From the NCBI GenBank assembly GCA_913052045.1, contig CAJXDJ010000004.1, forward strand, positions 1 to 20,654: a stretch of 20,654 nucleotides of DNA, written 5' to 3'. Made by a program: the position numbers and the translations under genes. Shown in pieces: positions 8,397 through 15,370 of the stretch. The notes under the pieces are model-generated. The model was given only the letters and a program-made list of their open reading frames with translations, was not told the origin of the DNA and did not search any database. The stretch comes from an uncultured Dehalococcoidia bacterium (GTDB taxonomy: Bacteria > Chloroflexota > Dehalococcoidia > Lucifugimonadales > GCA-2712585). Position 1 is the first letter of the stretch. Each line of letters begins with the position of its first letter.

Positions 8397-8425
8397 ACTC
8401 TAACATGAGCCTTGGTTATAGTCAA
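8397..8425 (-). promoter_or_regulatory. Promoter for infC-rpmI-rplT
   Basis: On the minus strand TTGACT (8420-8425), a 17-bp spacer and TAGAGT (8397-8402) are identical in hexamers and spacing to the promoters before coxB and the guaB3-like gene. The -10 covers codons 2-3 of the ATG 8406 frame, so a transcript starting near 8390 would lack that ATG but keep the GGGAGGA and ATA. It would let infC-rpmI-rplT be expressed apart from thrS. Confidence 0.6.
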
Positions 8426-8442
8426 TTACGCTACGATGAGAT

Positions 8443-10212
8443 TTAGCTTGTATTAGTCTGGTGGCCCGAGATTACTTCTGTTCGAAGTAGGAGGCCAAGT
8501 TGTTCTATCGACATGGTACCAAGATTGCCGTTGTTTCTTGTTCTGACCGCGATAGTTTTCTCTAACGTTTCCCTATCGCCTATTACTAACATATAGGGGA
8601 TCTTTTGAAGCTGAGCCTCGCGGATTTTAAGGTTCATGCGTTCGTTTCGTGTGTCAACATCGATTCGAAGGCCTTCTTTGATTAATATATTCCTAATCTC
8701 TGATGCGTAGGCAACATTTCTGTCCGTTATAGGAATGATTGTTCCCTGAATAGGGGCAAGCCATAGGGGGAAAGCCCCACCATAATGTTCTATTAAAATA
8801 CCCATAAATCTTTCGATTGCTCCGAGCATTGCCCGATGAATAACTACAGGTCGCTTAGATGACCCATCCTGCCCAATGTATTCTAGGTTGAACGATTCGG
8901 GGAGAGAAAAATCTAATTGCACGGTTCCCAACTGCCATTCGCGTCCGATAGCGTCAGGAACGAAGAAGTCTATTTTTGGCCCGTAGAATGCCCCTTCGCC
9001 TTCTACCGCTTCATATGAAAGGTCGCTATCTTCTAGGACGCTTCTTAGTGCGGTCTCCGCTGTATCCCAGATAGAATCTGATCCAACCCTCTTTTGAGGT
9101 CGTAGAGAGAGCATAACCCGTGGTTCGTCGAAATCGAATACCTTGTATGACTCTAGAAGCATCTCTATAAATTTTCTTACTTCATCGTGGATTTGTTCTG
9201 GAGTGCAAAATATGTGAGCGTCGTCTTGGGCAAATGAACGAACTCGAGTGAGTCCATGGGTAACCCCGGAGCGCTCGAATCTATGTAGCCGACCAAAATC
9301 TGCAATTCGAAGGGGTAGTTCTCGATAAGAGTGCAGCTGGGATGCATATATCAAAGCGTGAGCTGGGCAATTCATGGGTTTTACACCCATTTCCCTATCA
9401 TCAGCTGTGATGAAATACATATTTTCCCGATAATTATCATAATGGCCGGAACGCTTCCAAAGGTCGGACAGATAAATTTGTGGGGTTATTACCTCTTGGT
9501 ACTCGTACTCCAGATAGAGCTTTCTGACGAAATCCATTAGAAGTTGGTATACAATGGTGCCTTTTGGTAGAAAGAATGGACTTGCTGGGGCGATAGGATC
9601 AAACATAAAGAGATTCAAGTCTTGCCCTAATTTTCTATGATCCCTTTTTTCCGCCTCTGCTATTCGTTGAAGATAGATCTTTAAGGCTTTAGGGGTTTCG
9701 AACGCAGTGCCGTATATACGTTGCAACATCGGCCTGTTCTCGTCACCTCGCCAATAGGCTCCTGCTATCGAAAGTAATTTAATGGCTGGAATTTTACCAG
9801 TCGAATCTACATGCGGGCCTTGGCAAAGATCGGTAAACGTGCCATGGGTATAAGTCGATAGTGCTGTGGAGTCCGACAAACCTTCGATCAATTCCAATTT
9901 ATACGGCTGATCCTTGTGAAGAGACCGGATTTGACTTCTGGTATGTTCGGTGTAAATAAAAGAATGATTTGCTGCTATTATTTCCCTCATCAATGATTCG
10001 ATTTGGTCTAGATCATTCGGAGTTAATGCCCTGTCTAGTTCCAAGTCGTAATAAAAGCCATCGTCTGTCGGGGGGCCCACACCAAATTTAGCTTCTGGGA
10101 ATAACCGTTGTATCGCATCGGCCATCACGTGTGCAGCCGAATGTCGGATTCTAGCTCTGAGATTTATCAGATCTTTGGTTGTGGATTTATTCCCCGATTC
10201 CATTGAGTTCAT
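8443..10212 (-). CDS. thrS: Threonyl-tRNA synthetase lacking the TGS domain
   Basis: This enzyme charges tRNA-Thr with threonine. The 589-residue protein starts directly at the editing (N2) domain: His24/His28 in HSAAH, and Cys130/His134 in DLCQGPH. The class II catalytic core then shows zinc ligands Cys282 (MNCPAH), His333 (DDAHIF) and His459 (VIHRA). Motif 2 is around GRLHRFERSG and motif 3 around AMLGAIERFMG. The C-terminal anticodon-binding domain ends the protein. The roughly 60-residue TGS domain found in E. coli ThrS is absent, although editing residues are intact. ATG 10212 has AAGGTG about six bases upstream; ATG 10203 is an alternative. The stop lies about 90 bp from the proposed infC start, in the classical thrS-infC order. 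Confidence 0.96.
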   Translation of the reverse strand: MNSMESGNKSTTKDLINLRARIRHSAAHVMADAIQRLFPEAKFGVGPPTDDGFYYDLELDRALTPNDLDQIESLMREIIAANHSFIYTEHTRSQIRSLHKDQPYKLELIEGLSDSTALSTYTHGTFTDLCQGPHVDSTGKIPAIKLLSIAGAYWRGDENRPMLQRIYGTAFETPKALKIYLQRIAEAEKRDHRKLGQDLNLFMFDPIAPASPFFLPKGTIVYQLLMDFVRKLYLEYEYQEVITPQIYLSDLWKRSGHYDNYRENMYFITADDREMGVKPMNCPAHALIYASQLHSYRELPLRIADFGRLHRFERSGVTHGLTRVRSFAQDDAHIFCTPEQIHDEVRKFIEMLLESYKVFDFDEPRVMLSLRPQKRVGSDSIWDTAETALRSVLEDSDLSYEAVEGEGAFYGPKIDFFVPDAIGREWQLGTVQLDFSLPESFNLEYIGQDGSSKRPVVIHRAMLGAIERFMGILIEHYGGAFPLWLAPIQGTIIPITDRNVAYASEIRNILIKEGLRIDVDTRNERMNLKIREAQLQKIPYMLVIGDRETLEKTIAVRTRNNGNLGTMSIEQLGLLLRTEVISGHQTNTS

Positions 10213-10241
10213 GGGAGCACCTTAACAAGGAGGATCCTGGA

Positions 10242-10270
10242 ATTATAATTCATGTGGGCCGGTGTATAAA
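10242..10270 (-). promoter_or_regulatory. Promoter for thrS
   Basis: On the minus strand TTTATA (10265-10270), a 17-bp spacer and a perfect TATAAT (10242-10247) predict a transcript start near 10235 and a leader of only about 22 bases. That leaves no room for a T-box. The -10 lies inside a 12-bp palindrome, GAATTATAATTC (10240-10251). Confidence 0.5.
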
Positions 10271-10374
10271 TGAAAAACCGTGCATTATTTGGAGCCTATC
10301 CATTTTTTACATTACTTTAAACTAGATTATTGCGGAATTTGAAAAAGGATGGATCAAGTGTCAAATGTCATTGA

Positions 10375-10403
10375 TTGACAGTAATATAAGAAGTGCCTAC
10401 ACT
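10375..10403 (+). promoter_or_regulatory. Promoter for the VOC-family gene
   Basis: A perfect -35 TTGACA (10375-10380), a 17-bp spacer and TACACT (10398-10403) place the transcript start near 10410. That is downstream of the in-frame GTG at 10393 and supports ATG 10432 as the gene start. Confidence 0.5.
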
Positions 10404-10431
10404 GCCGATAATTTGGATGAAGGATGACTTT

Positions 10432-10815
10432 ATGCCTGTCCACTCCAAGCCCATCAGTATTACTAGTGTGAACCACGTTGTTTATCTGGTCAAAGATTTG
10501 GGGAACAGCATGGAATATTACCATGCCTTTTTAGGAATTCCACAGATACCTAGCCAGGTTAATCTTAAGCATATTATTTGGTTACGATTGCCGAGTGGTA
10601 TCATGCTTCATCTTATACAGTCCGATGAATCACCGTGTCCTAGGGAAAATCATATAGCATTCCAGGTCGATGATCTGCAGGCGACTATGAAGGCAATAGA
10701 AAATAAAGGGTATAAGGTGGAGCGAACTGGCGTTAGGAATGATGGCCAGAAGTTCTTTTTTACACTAGATCCAGACGGGAACTCTGTAGAGTTTTGCACC
10801 GCTTCAGGGTTCTAG
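10432..10815 (+). CDS. VOC-family (glyoxalase / bleomycin-resistance fold) protein
   Basis: This 127-residue protein has the paired beta-alpha-beta-beta-beta layout of the vicinal oxygen chelate superfamily. Half one begins SVNHVVYLVKDLGNSMEYY and half two ENHIAFQVDDLQATMKAI. Likely metal ligands are His15, His60, His74 and Glu120 (PDGNSVEF), the usual set for this fold. The closing FTLDPDGNSVEF is a classic VOC ending. Substrate cannot be told from sequence; members include glyoxalase I, dioxygenases and resistance proteins. ATG 10432 is chosen because AAGGA lies seven bases upstream (10420-10424) and because the promoter excludes the GTG at 10393. It is a single-gene unit, divergent from thrS, and its stop codon overlaps that of the convergent MFS gene. 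Confidence 0.82.
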   Translation: MPVHSKPISITSVNHVVYLVKDLGNSMEYYHAFLGIPQIPSQVNLKHIIWLRLPSGIMLHLIQSDESPCPRENHIAFQVDDLQATMKAIENKGYKVERTGVRNDGQKFFFTLDPDGNSVEFCTASGF

Positions 10816-12308
10816 CTTAGTTTTCGTAATATCTTTCCATCAGTAATCTTGGGAGTAGTTATTAGTAGAGATGGTATTATAGCTATAAGGACTAGGGAAG
10901 CCGATATACGGAAAAAGTGTTGAAATAGGGTTACGCTTGCATGGTTAAGGACATCAATATATCTTTCCTGCCGAATTGCTAGGGCAAAAGAAGATTCCCC
11001 TGTTATGGGTAGAGGCAATTCCAAATGACCAGTAAGTTGTATGAAATGTTCCATTCCCCAAGCAGATAACGCAGCTAATCCCAAAGCCATGCCGACCATT
11101 CTTGACAAGGTGATTATAGATGCGGCTGTGGCTTTGTAATCGTCTGGGCAGGTCTCTATGACGACAAAAAAAAGCGGAGCTATCACTAACCCAAAACCAA
11201 AACCGGCGAATACCAGATTGATGGACATCTGCGGATCGGATATGAGCAATCCCCATTGACTCATAAAAAATAACGCGGTAGCGGATATTGCAAGACCTGT
11301 TATTATCACTTTTCTTGCTCCCAACTTTTGGGACAGTAATCCTCCTAGTAGTGCTCCGATTGGTATAGCTCCAGTAAGTCTTACCAGACGTAGTCCTCCA
11401 GAGAGGATACTCTCGCCATGGATTGTTTCTGCCATCAAGGGGACTGTAACCATAGCTATTATAAGAGAAGCTCCCAATAAAAGTTTAGTAGACATCGATG
11501 CTAAAGAGGAGATTGTTTGAAAGAGAATCCGAGGTAGTAAAGGTTGGGTAACTCTTTTCTGATTCCATATAAATATGCTGATAACAAATAAGCCAGCTAT
11601 TCCTGTGAACAGAGGAGTAGTTGAGGAAAGATCAAATAAGCCGGGGTGGGATAATGTTGCAGTAAGGAGGATTAGAGATCCTGTCAACAGGAATCCCCCA
11701 CGATAGTCCATTTTAGCTGTGTGGTTTCGTTTGCCGGGAATGTGCCAGATTCCAAAAAGAATTATCATGGTCTGTGGTACATCTAGCCAAAATAACCAAC
11801 GCCATCCAAGTAGCTCTGTAATTATACCTCCGTAAATTGGGCCTAGGACCAGGCCTATTTCTGCAGAAGCCCCTATTATTCCTATAGCAAGTAATCTGCG
11901 ATGTTTGGGGAGGCGTTTAGTAACTATTGCTAAGGATATAGGTATTAGTCCGCCTCCCCCGACCGCCTGAATAAATCTAGAAACCACGATAGACTCTAGG
12001 TTCGGTGCAATGGCCACGAAAATTGAACCTATTGCGAAAATTAGGAAACATAGTCGGAAGATAACAGCGTATCCGAAGACGTCAGCTAGCCTGGATGCAA
12101 AAGGTATGGCAGCGGTATAGCCAATCAGATATGCAGTGATGATCCAGGAGGCTTCATCAAGTTGGGTTGCGCCTAGCTCTAAATCGAACATCAGTTCTGG
12201 TAGGACGGTCACTATGACAGTTTGGTCCAGGGCCGTGAATATAACCGCAAGGCTTACGAATGCAACTAGAAACCAAGGATGTTTCTCTGCTTTAATGTGT
12301 GTGTCCAT
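10812..12308 (-). CDS. MFS exporter, DHA2 (EmrB/QacA) type
   Basis: This 498-residue, highly hydrophobic protein belongs to the drug:H+ antiporter-2 branch of the major facilitator superfamily, whose length and pattern fit 14 helices. TM1 contains the motif D1 pattern LDQTVIVTVLPEL. The loop after TM2 has RLADVFG (degenerate motif A). TM5 has the antiporter motif C around GASAEIGLVLGPIYGG. Such proteins export drugs, lipids or other amphiphiles with proton-motive force. It starts six bases after the stop of a lipoprotein gene, in the same direction. That pairing recalls the mycobacterial lprG-P55 operon, so lipid or glycolipid export is a reasonable hypothesis, though no substrate can be read from the sequence. 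The ribosome binding site is weak, suggesting translational coupling. Its stop overlaps the VOC gene stop. Confidence 0.88.
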   Translation of the reverse strand: MDTHIKAEKHPWFLVAFVSLAVIFTALDQTVIVTVLPELMFDLELGATQLDEASWIITAYLIGYTAAIPFASRLADVFGYAVIFRLCFLIFAIGSIFVAIAPNLESIVVSRFIQAVGGGGLIPISLAIVTKRLPKHRRLLAIGIIGASAEIGLVLGPIYGGIITELLGWRWLFWLDVPQTMIILFGIWHIPGKRNHTAKMDYRGGFLLTGSLILLTATLSHPGLFDLSSTTPLFTGIAGLFVISIFIWNQKRVTQPLLPRILFQTISSLASMSTKLLLGASLIIAMVTVPLMAETIHGESILSGGLRLVRLTGAIPIGALLGGLLSQKLGARKVIITGLAISATALFFMSQWGLLISDPQMSINLVFAGFGFGLVIAPLFFVVIETCPDDYKATAASIITLSRMVGMALGLAALSAWGMEHFIQLTGHLELPLPITGESSFALAIRQERYIDVLNHASVTLFQHFFRISASLVLIAIIPSLLITTPKITDGKILRKLS

Positions 12309-12314
12309 CAGTCT

Positions 12315-13100
12315 TTACAGTGGGGCCACAATAGATACGGGTTCATCGAAGGAGCTGAATCGTAAAATTCGTATCACAGGATCTTTATCGCTAGGGACAA
12401 TCGGGCCGGATAGCCGTACTTTCTCAATAAGATTAGTTGTTGGGGATATCCATATATCTATTCCCACTTCTAGCATTGGAGTGGCGCCAGGAATCAGAGT
12501 TGCGAGATCATCGGTCATTATTGTTCCAGTAAACTGATGACCAGATGATTCACCATCTCCGCGATCTTTTGTCGAATTGGAATTATTAAAAGCCAGAAGA
12601 ATCGCGGAGAGAGAATCACCTAAATTAGCGAAATTAAATGGGAGAAACGATCTTTCCAGAATCTCCCATTTCCCAGTAATAGGATTAGTCAGATATGTTT
12701 TATCGCCAATCCCAGTTATTCCGATTTCTATAAATGATCTAAATAAAGTAGATTCCCCTTTGATGTTCAAATTGAAGCCGTGGTCTATTTGGACTTCGCC
12801 ATTCAATTCTCTGAGAAGAATGCCTGGCATTAGTTCCGTAAAGCCCTCTTCGTGGTGTAAAGAGAATGTCAAAGAAGATAGTTGGGCCATTTGTTGAGCC
12901 GATCTTTCGATTAAAGAATCAAATGGTTCAGGGGTGGGCTCCAAGTAATTCGGGGAATTACAGGCTATTGCGCAGAACACTCCCACCAAGCTTAAGGCAG
13001 TGAGGAGCTTTGTATATTCGCGTAATCTATCCAGATTCCTATACCGGCTATTGGCGGGATAGTTGAAAGATCTTACCCTCGGTTTTAATAGAAGGCGCAA
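12315..13100 (-). CDS. Lipoprotein of LppX/LprAFG type
   Basis: The protein has a lipoprotein signal peptide (hydrophobic segment TKLLTALSLVGVFCAIAC with lipobox AIAC), then a soluble beta-rich domain. The phrases GEVQIDHGFNLNIKG, IEIGITGIGDKTYLTNPITGKWEIL and the overall length of about 220 mature residues resemble the LppX_LprAFG family. That family includes periplasmic lipid carriers best known in mycobacteria, though LolA-like carriers share the fold. The start is uncertain. The longest frame opens at TTG 13100, overlapping the upstream gene by 53 bp. A CTG at 13034 would give a normally short signal peptide but has no well-spaced ribosome binding site. The gene lies six bases before the MFS gene and follows the GuaB3-like gene, so the three are probably co-transcribed. 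Confidence 0.72.
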   Translation of the reverse strand: MRLLLKPRVRSFNYPANSRYRNLDRLREYTKLLTALSLVGVFCAIACNSPNYLEPTPEPFDSLIERSAQQMAQLSSLTFSLHHEEGFTELMPGILLRELNGEVQIDHGFNLNIKGESTLFRSFIEIGITGIGDKTYLTNPITGKWEILERSFLPFNFANLGDSLSAILLAFNNSNSTKDRGDGESSGHQFTGTIMTDDLATLIPGATPMLEVGIDIWISPTTNLIEKVRLSGPIVPSDKDPVIRILRFSSFDEPVSIVAPL

Positions 13101-14187
13101 TCACCATCTCAGCTTTATGCATATCTTTAATATTGAAAGCTCCACACATTCCCATGGCTACTTTTAGGGCTCCGACCAAATTTTGTGTCCCATTTGTTTT
13201 AGATGTTGGGCCGTAGAGTAATTGGTCTAATGACCCTGTAGTGCCGACGTCTATGCATGTTCCACGAGGGAGTTCTGGATGGGGGCTGGCCATACCCCAA
13301 TTGAAGCCTCCACCAGGGGCTTCAATTGATTGGGCGAAGGGAGTCCCAATCATAACCCCATCGGCACCTGCGACAATGGCCTTGCACATATCACCTCCAG
13401 TCCGAATACCACCATCCGTTATGACGGTGACATATTTGCCGGTCTCTTTGAAATAGGTGTCTCTCGCAGCTGCACAGTCTATAGTTGCCGTTACCTGCGG
13501 GACTCCGACCCCCACCACCTCTCGTGTAGTACAAGCGGCACCAGGACCGACACCTACCAAGATGCCATTTACCCCGGTACGCATGAGCTCAAGGGCTGTA
13601 TGATATCCGACACAATTGCCAACGACTATGGGTATTTTAGTTTCCGCTACAAGTTCTGGTAGTACCAGGCCCTTATAACTGCGTGAATTGTGCCGAGCGG
13701 TTGTCACAGTAGATTGCACAAAGAGTATATCTGCTCCAGCCTCGACGGCGATCGGGCCTAGTCTTTTGGTATTTTGAGGAGTAATCGAAACAGCGGCAAT
13801 AGCTCCTGATGCCTTTAGTTCTTGTATGCAAGTCCGAATGAGGTCTTCTTGGATCGGCTCAGCATAAATTCTTTGGAATACAGTTGTGACCTTATCTGGT
13901 GGAGAGGAAATTATACTCTTCAGTATCGAAGAGGGGTTTTGATACCTGGTGTATAATCCTTCCAGATTGAGCACTCCTACACCACCCTTCTTAGCTAAAA
14001 GGTTAGCAAAGGCAGGTGATACGACGGCATCCATAGCAGAAGCAAGTATTGGGATGTCAAATATATGTGGCCCAATGACCATCTGTGTAGATGCCATATC
14101 TGGGTTTATGGTGACTTGCCCTGGGACAATCGAGACTTCATCGAATCCATATGCGCGACGAATTTCCTTGAAGATGGGTAGGCTCAT
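13048..14187 (-). CDS. guaB3: GuaB3-family IMP dehydrogenase-related protein
   Basis: IMP dehydrogenases convert IMP to XMP in guanine nucleotide synthesis. The 379-residue TIM-barrel protein has the catalytic loop GVGPGAACTTR with Cys219, the flavin/phosphate-type segment ITDGGIRTGGDMCKAIVAGADGVMIGTPFA, and the GuaB3 hallmark GMASPHPELPRGTCIDVG. No CBS pair is inserted in the barrel, so the protein is about 100 residues shorter than ordinary GuaB. Actinobacterial and cyanobacterial GuaB3 are the nearest recognisable group; whether this one is the cell's main IMPDH cannot be told here. ATG 14187 is preferred to GTG 14199, because GAGGTG lies nine bases upstream of the ATG and overlaps the GTG itself. 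It leads a likely three-gene unit with the lipoprotein and MFS genes. Confidence 0.88.
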   Translation of the reverse strand: MSLPIFKEIRRAYGFDEVSIVPGQVTINPDMASTQMVIGPHIFDIPILASAMDAVVSPAFANLLAKKGGVGVLNLEGLYTRYQNPSSILKSIISSPPDKVTTVFQRIYAEPIQEDLIRTCIQELKASGAIAAVSITPQNTKRLGPIAVEAGADILFVQSTVTTARHNSRSYKGLVLPELVAETKIPIVVGNCVGYHTALELMRTGVNGILVGVGPGAACTTREVVGVGVPQVTATIDCAAARDTYFKETGKYVTVITDGGIRTGGDMCKAIVAGADGVMIGTPFAQSIEAPGGGFNWGMASPHPELPRGTCIDVGTTGSLDQLLYGPTSKTNGTQNLVGALKVAMGMCGAFNIKDMHKAEMVIAPSIKTEGKIFQLSRQ

Positions 14188-14241
14188 CCGGTTTAGCACC
14201 TCTTTAGGGGAGAATATAGGACTATACGGCGATGAGTCCCG

Positions 14242-14270
14242 ACTCTAGCAAAGGGTTTGAGGCAAGTCAA
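14242..14270 (-). promoter_or_regulatory. Promoter for the guaB3-like gene
   Basis: On the minus strand TTGACT (14265-14270), 17 bp and TAGAGT (14242-14247) match the coxB and infC promoters in both hexamers and spacing. Transcription would begin near 14235, about 48 bases before ATG 14187. Confidence 0.6.
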
Positions 14271-14280
14271 TACTATAATG

Positions 14281-14309
14281 TTGCTGGTAGAATAATCCAA
14301 TGTTATCAT
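14281..14309 (+). promoter_or_regulatory. Possible promoter for the pantothenate operon
   Basis: TTGCTG (14281-14286), 17 bp and TATCAT (14304-14309) form a moderate promoter with a weak -35. It would give a leader of about 125 bases that contains the hairpin at 14403-14448. A TATAAT at 14274-14279 has no matching -35. Confidence 0.3.
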
Positions 14310-14402
14310 TGCCCTGCCACGACCTGTTTGGTATGTGAGCAGTACAATGAATGAAGGGGGCCGCTGGGATCCGTGAGGACCAAGACGGCATTAGATTTAA
14401 CT

Positions 14403-14448
14403 CCTACCATTTCCTCCGTAGTACATACGGAGCAGTCTTGATGGTAGG
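14403..14448 (+). promoter_or_regulatory. Two-stem hairpin covering the ribosome binding site and start codon
   Basis: CCTACCAT (14403-14410) pairs perfectly with ATGGTAGG (14441-14448), which contains the start codon. Inside it CTCCGTA (14414-14420) pairs perfectly with TACGGAG (14426-14432), which contains the GGAG ribosome binding site, around a five-base loop GTACA. The internal loop is TTC on the left and CAGTCTTG on the right. Folded mRNA would hide both initiation signals of the DUF2520 gene. Confidence 0.55.
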
Positions 14449-15370
14449 CATGAAATCCGATATTAGCATTGGCATTATCAGTGCTGGAGCAATGGGAACG
14501 GCGTTGGGTATGGGCCTCAGTGTAGCAGGTTGCAATGTATCGGTAGTTACTAGTCAAACAGAACGATCGGCCTTGCGTTTGATTAAGAGAATATCCGGAA
14601 GTCGGTATTCCAGTGGTCCGGGGGAAGTTTTCCAAGCCTGTGATTTAATTTTTATTACTACCCCAGATGATTTAATCAGTGACGTGGCAGCTAAGTTTTC
14701 TTGGAAGCCTGGTCAGTCGGTTGTCCACTGCAGTGGGGTGAGGGGGTTGAGTGTCCTTGGTCCGGCCCGTGCACAAGGGGCATTAGTTGGCGCTTTCCAT
14801 CCTTTCCAAACATTTTCTAACGTTACTTCTAGTAAAGAAGCTACTCGTAGGTTTGCCGACATATATTTTGCTATCGAGGCACAGGGCCGACTTCTTAAGA
14901 TGCTACAAGAGATGGCCAAGAATCTTGGTGGAAAAGTTTTATGCGTTGAAAATAAACATAGAGCCCTCTACCACAGTTCAGCAGTCTTAAGTTGTGGTTA
15001 TATTGTTACGCTATTGTACAGTGCTGTTCAATTATGGAAAGAAATAGGGCTGAGTGAAAAAGAGGCATTGGATGCAATAGGAACGATGGCACATTCAACT
15101 GTCCAATCTGTCCGACGATATGGGTTGGTTAGTACGGTCACAGGGCCAGTGGTTAGGGGTGATATAACAACATTAAATCGTCAGCTTCGAGCATTATCTA
15201 TCAATGACACTGGGTTGTTGAAACTCTTTATTGCATTAACAGAGGCGTCTCTGCCAATGATTGAGGGATTTCTTTCTGAGGATAAGCAAAGAGAGATCTT
15301 AAAATTGGTTATGAGATATGCCGAGGCTAGTAAGAGTGACAACATTATCAGGAGGGGGAACTCTGTTTAA
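14441..15370 (+). CDS. Rossmann-fold / DUF2520 oxidoreductase, possible ketopantoate reductase
   Basis: The 309-residue protein starts with an NAD(P)-binding Rossmann motif (GIISAGAMG, residues 11-19, then FITTPDDLI). A DUF2520 C-terminal half follows, marked by VGAFHPFQTF (about 116-125), HRALYHSSAV and TGPVVRGD. The architecture resembles ProC and PanE-like 6-phosphogluconate-fold dehydrogenases. It directly precedes panB and panC, overlapping panB. No classical panE is seen in the window, so this may supply the ketopantoate reductase step, as has been proposed for PanG-type enzymes; this is inference. ATG 14441 is chosen because GGAG (14429-14432) lies eight bases upstream and because Rossmann homology begins soon after. 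An in-frame ATG at 14351 would add 30 unconvincing residues and lacks a ribosome binding site. The start is enclosed in a hairpin. Confidence 0.82.
   Translation: MVGMKSDISIGIISAGAMGTALGMGLSVAGCNVSVVTSQTERSALRLIKRISGSRYSSGPGEVFQACDLIFITTPDDLISDVAAKFSWKPGQSVVHCSGVRGLSVLGPARAQGALVGAFHPFQTFSNVTSSKEATRRFADIYFAIEAQGRLLKMLQEMAKNLGGKVLCVENKHRALYHSSAVLSCGYIVTLLYSAVQLWKEIGLSEKEALDAIGTMAHSTVQSVRRYGLVSTVTGPVVRGDITTLNRQLRALSINDTGLLKLFIALTEASLPMIEGFLSEDKQREILKLVMRYAEASKSDNIIRRGNSV

Noticed and set aside
10213..10431. T-box leader for thrS
   Set aside because: The best promoter leaves a leader of only about 22 bases, and no T-box sequence or specifier stem was seen.
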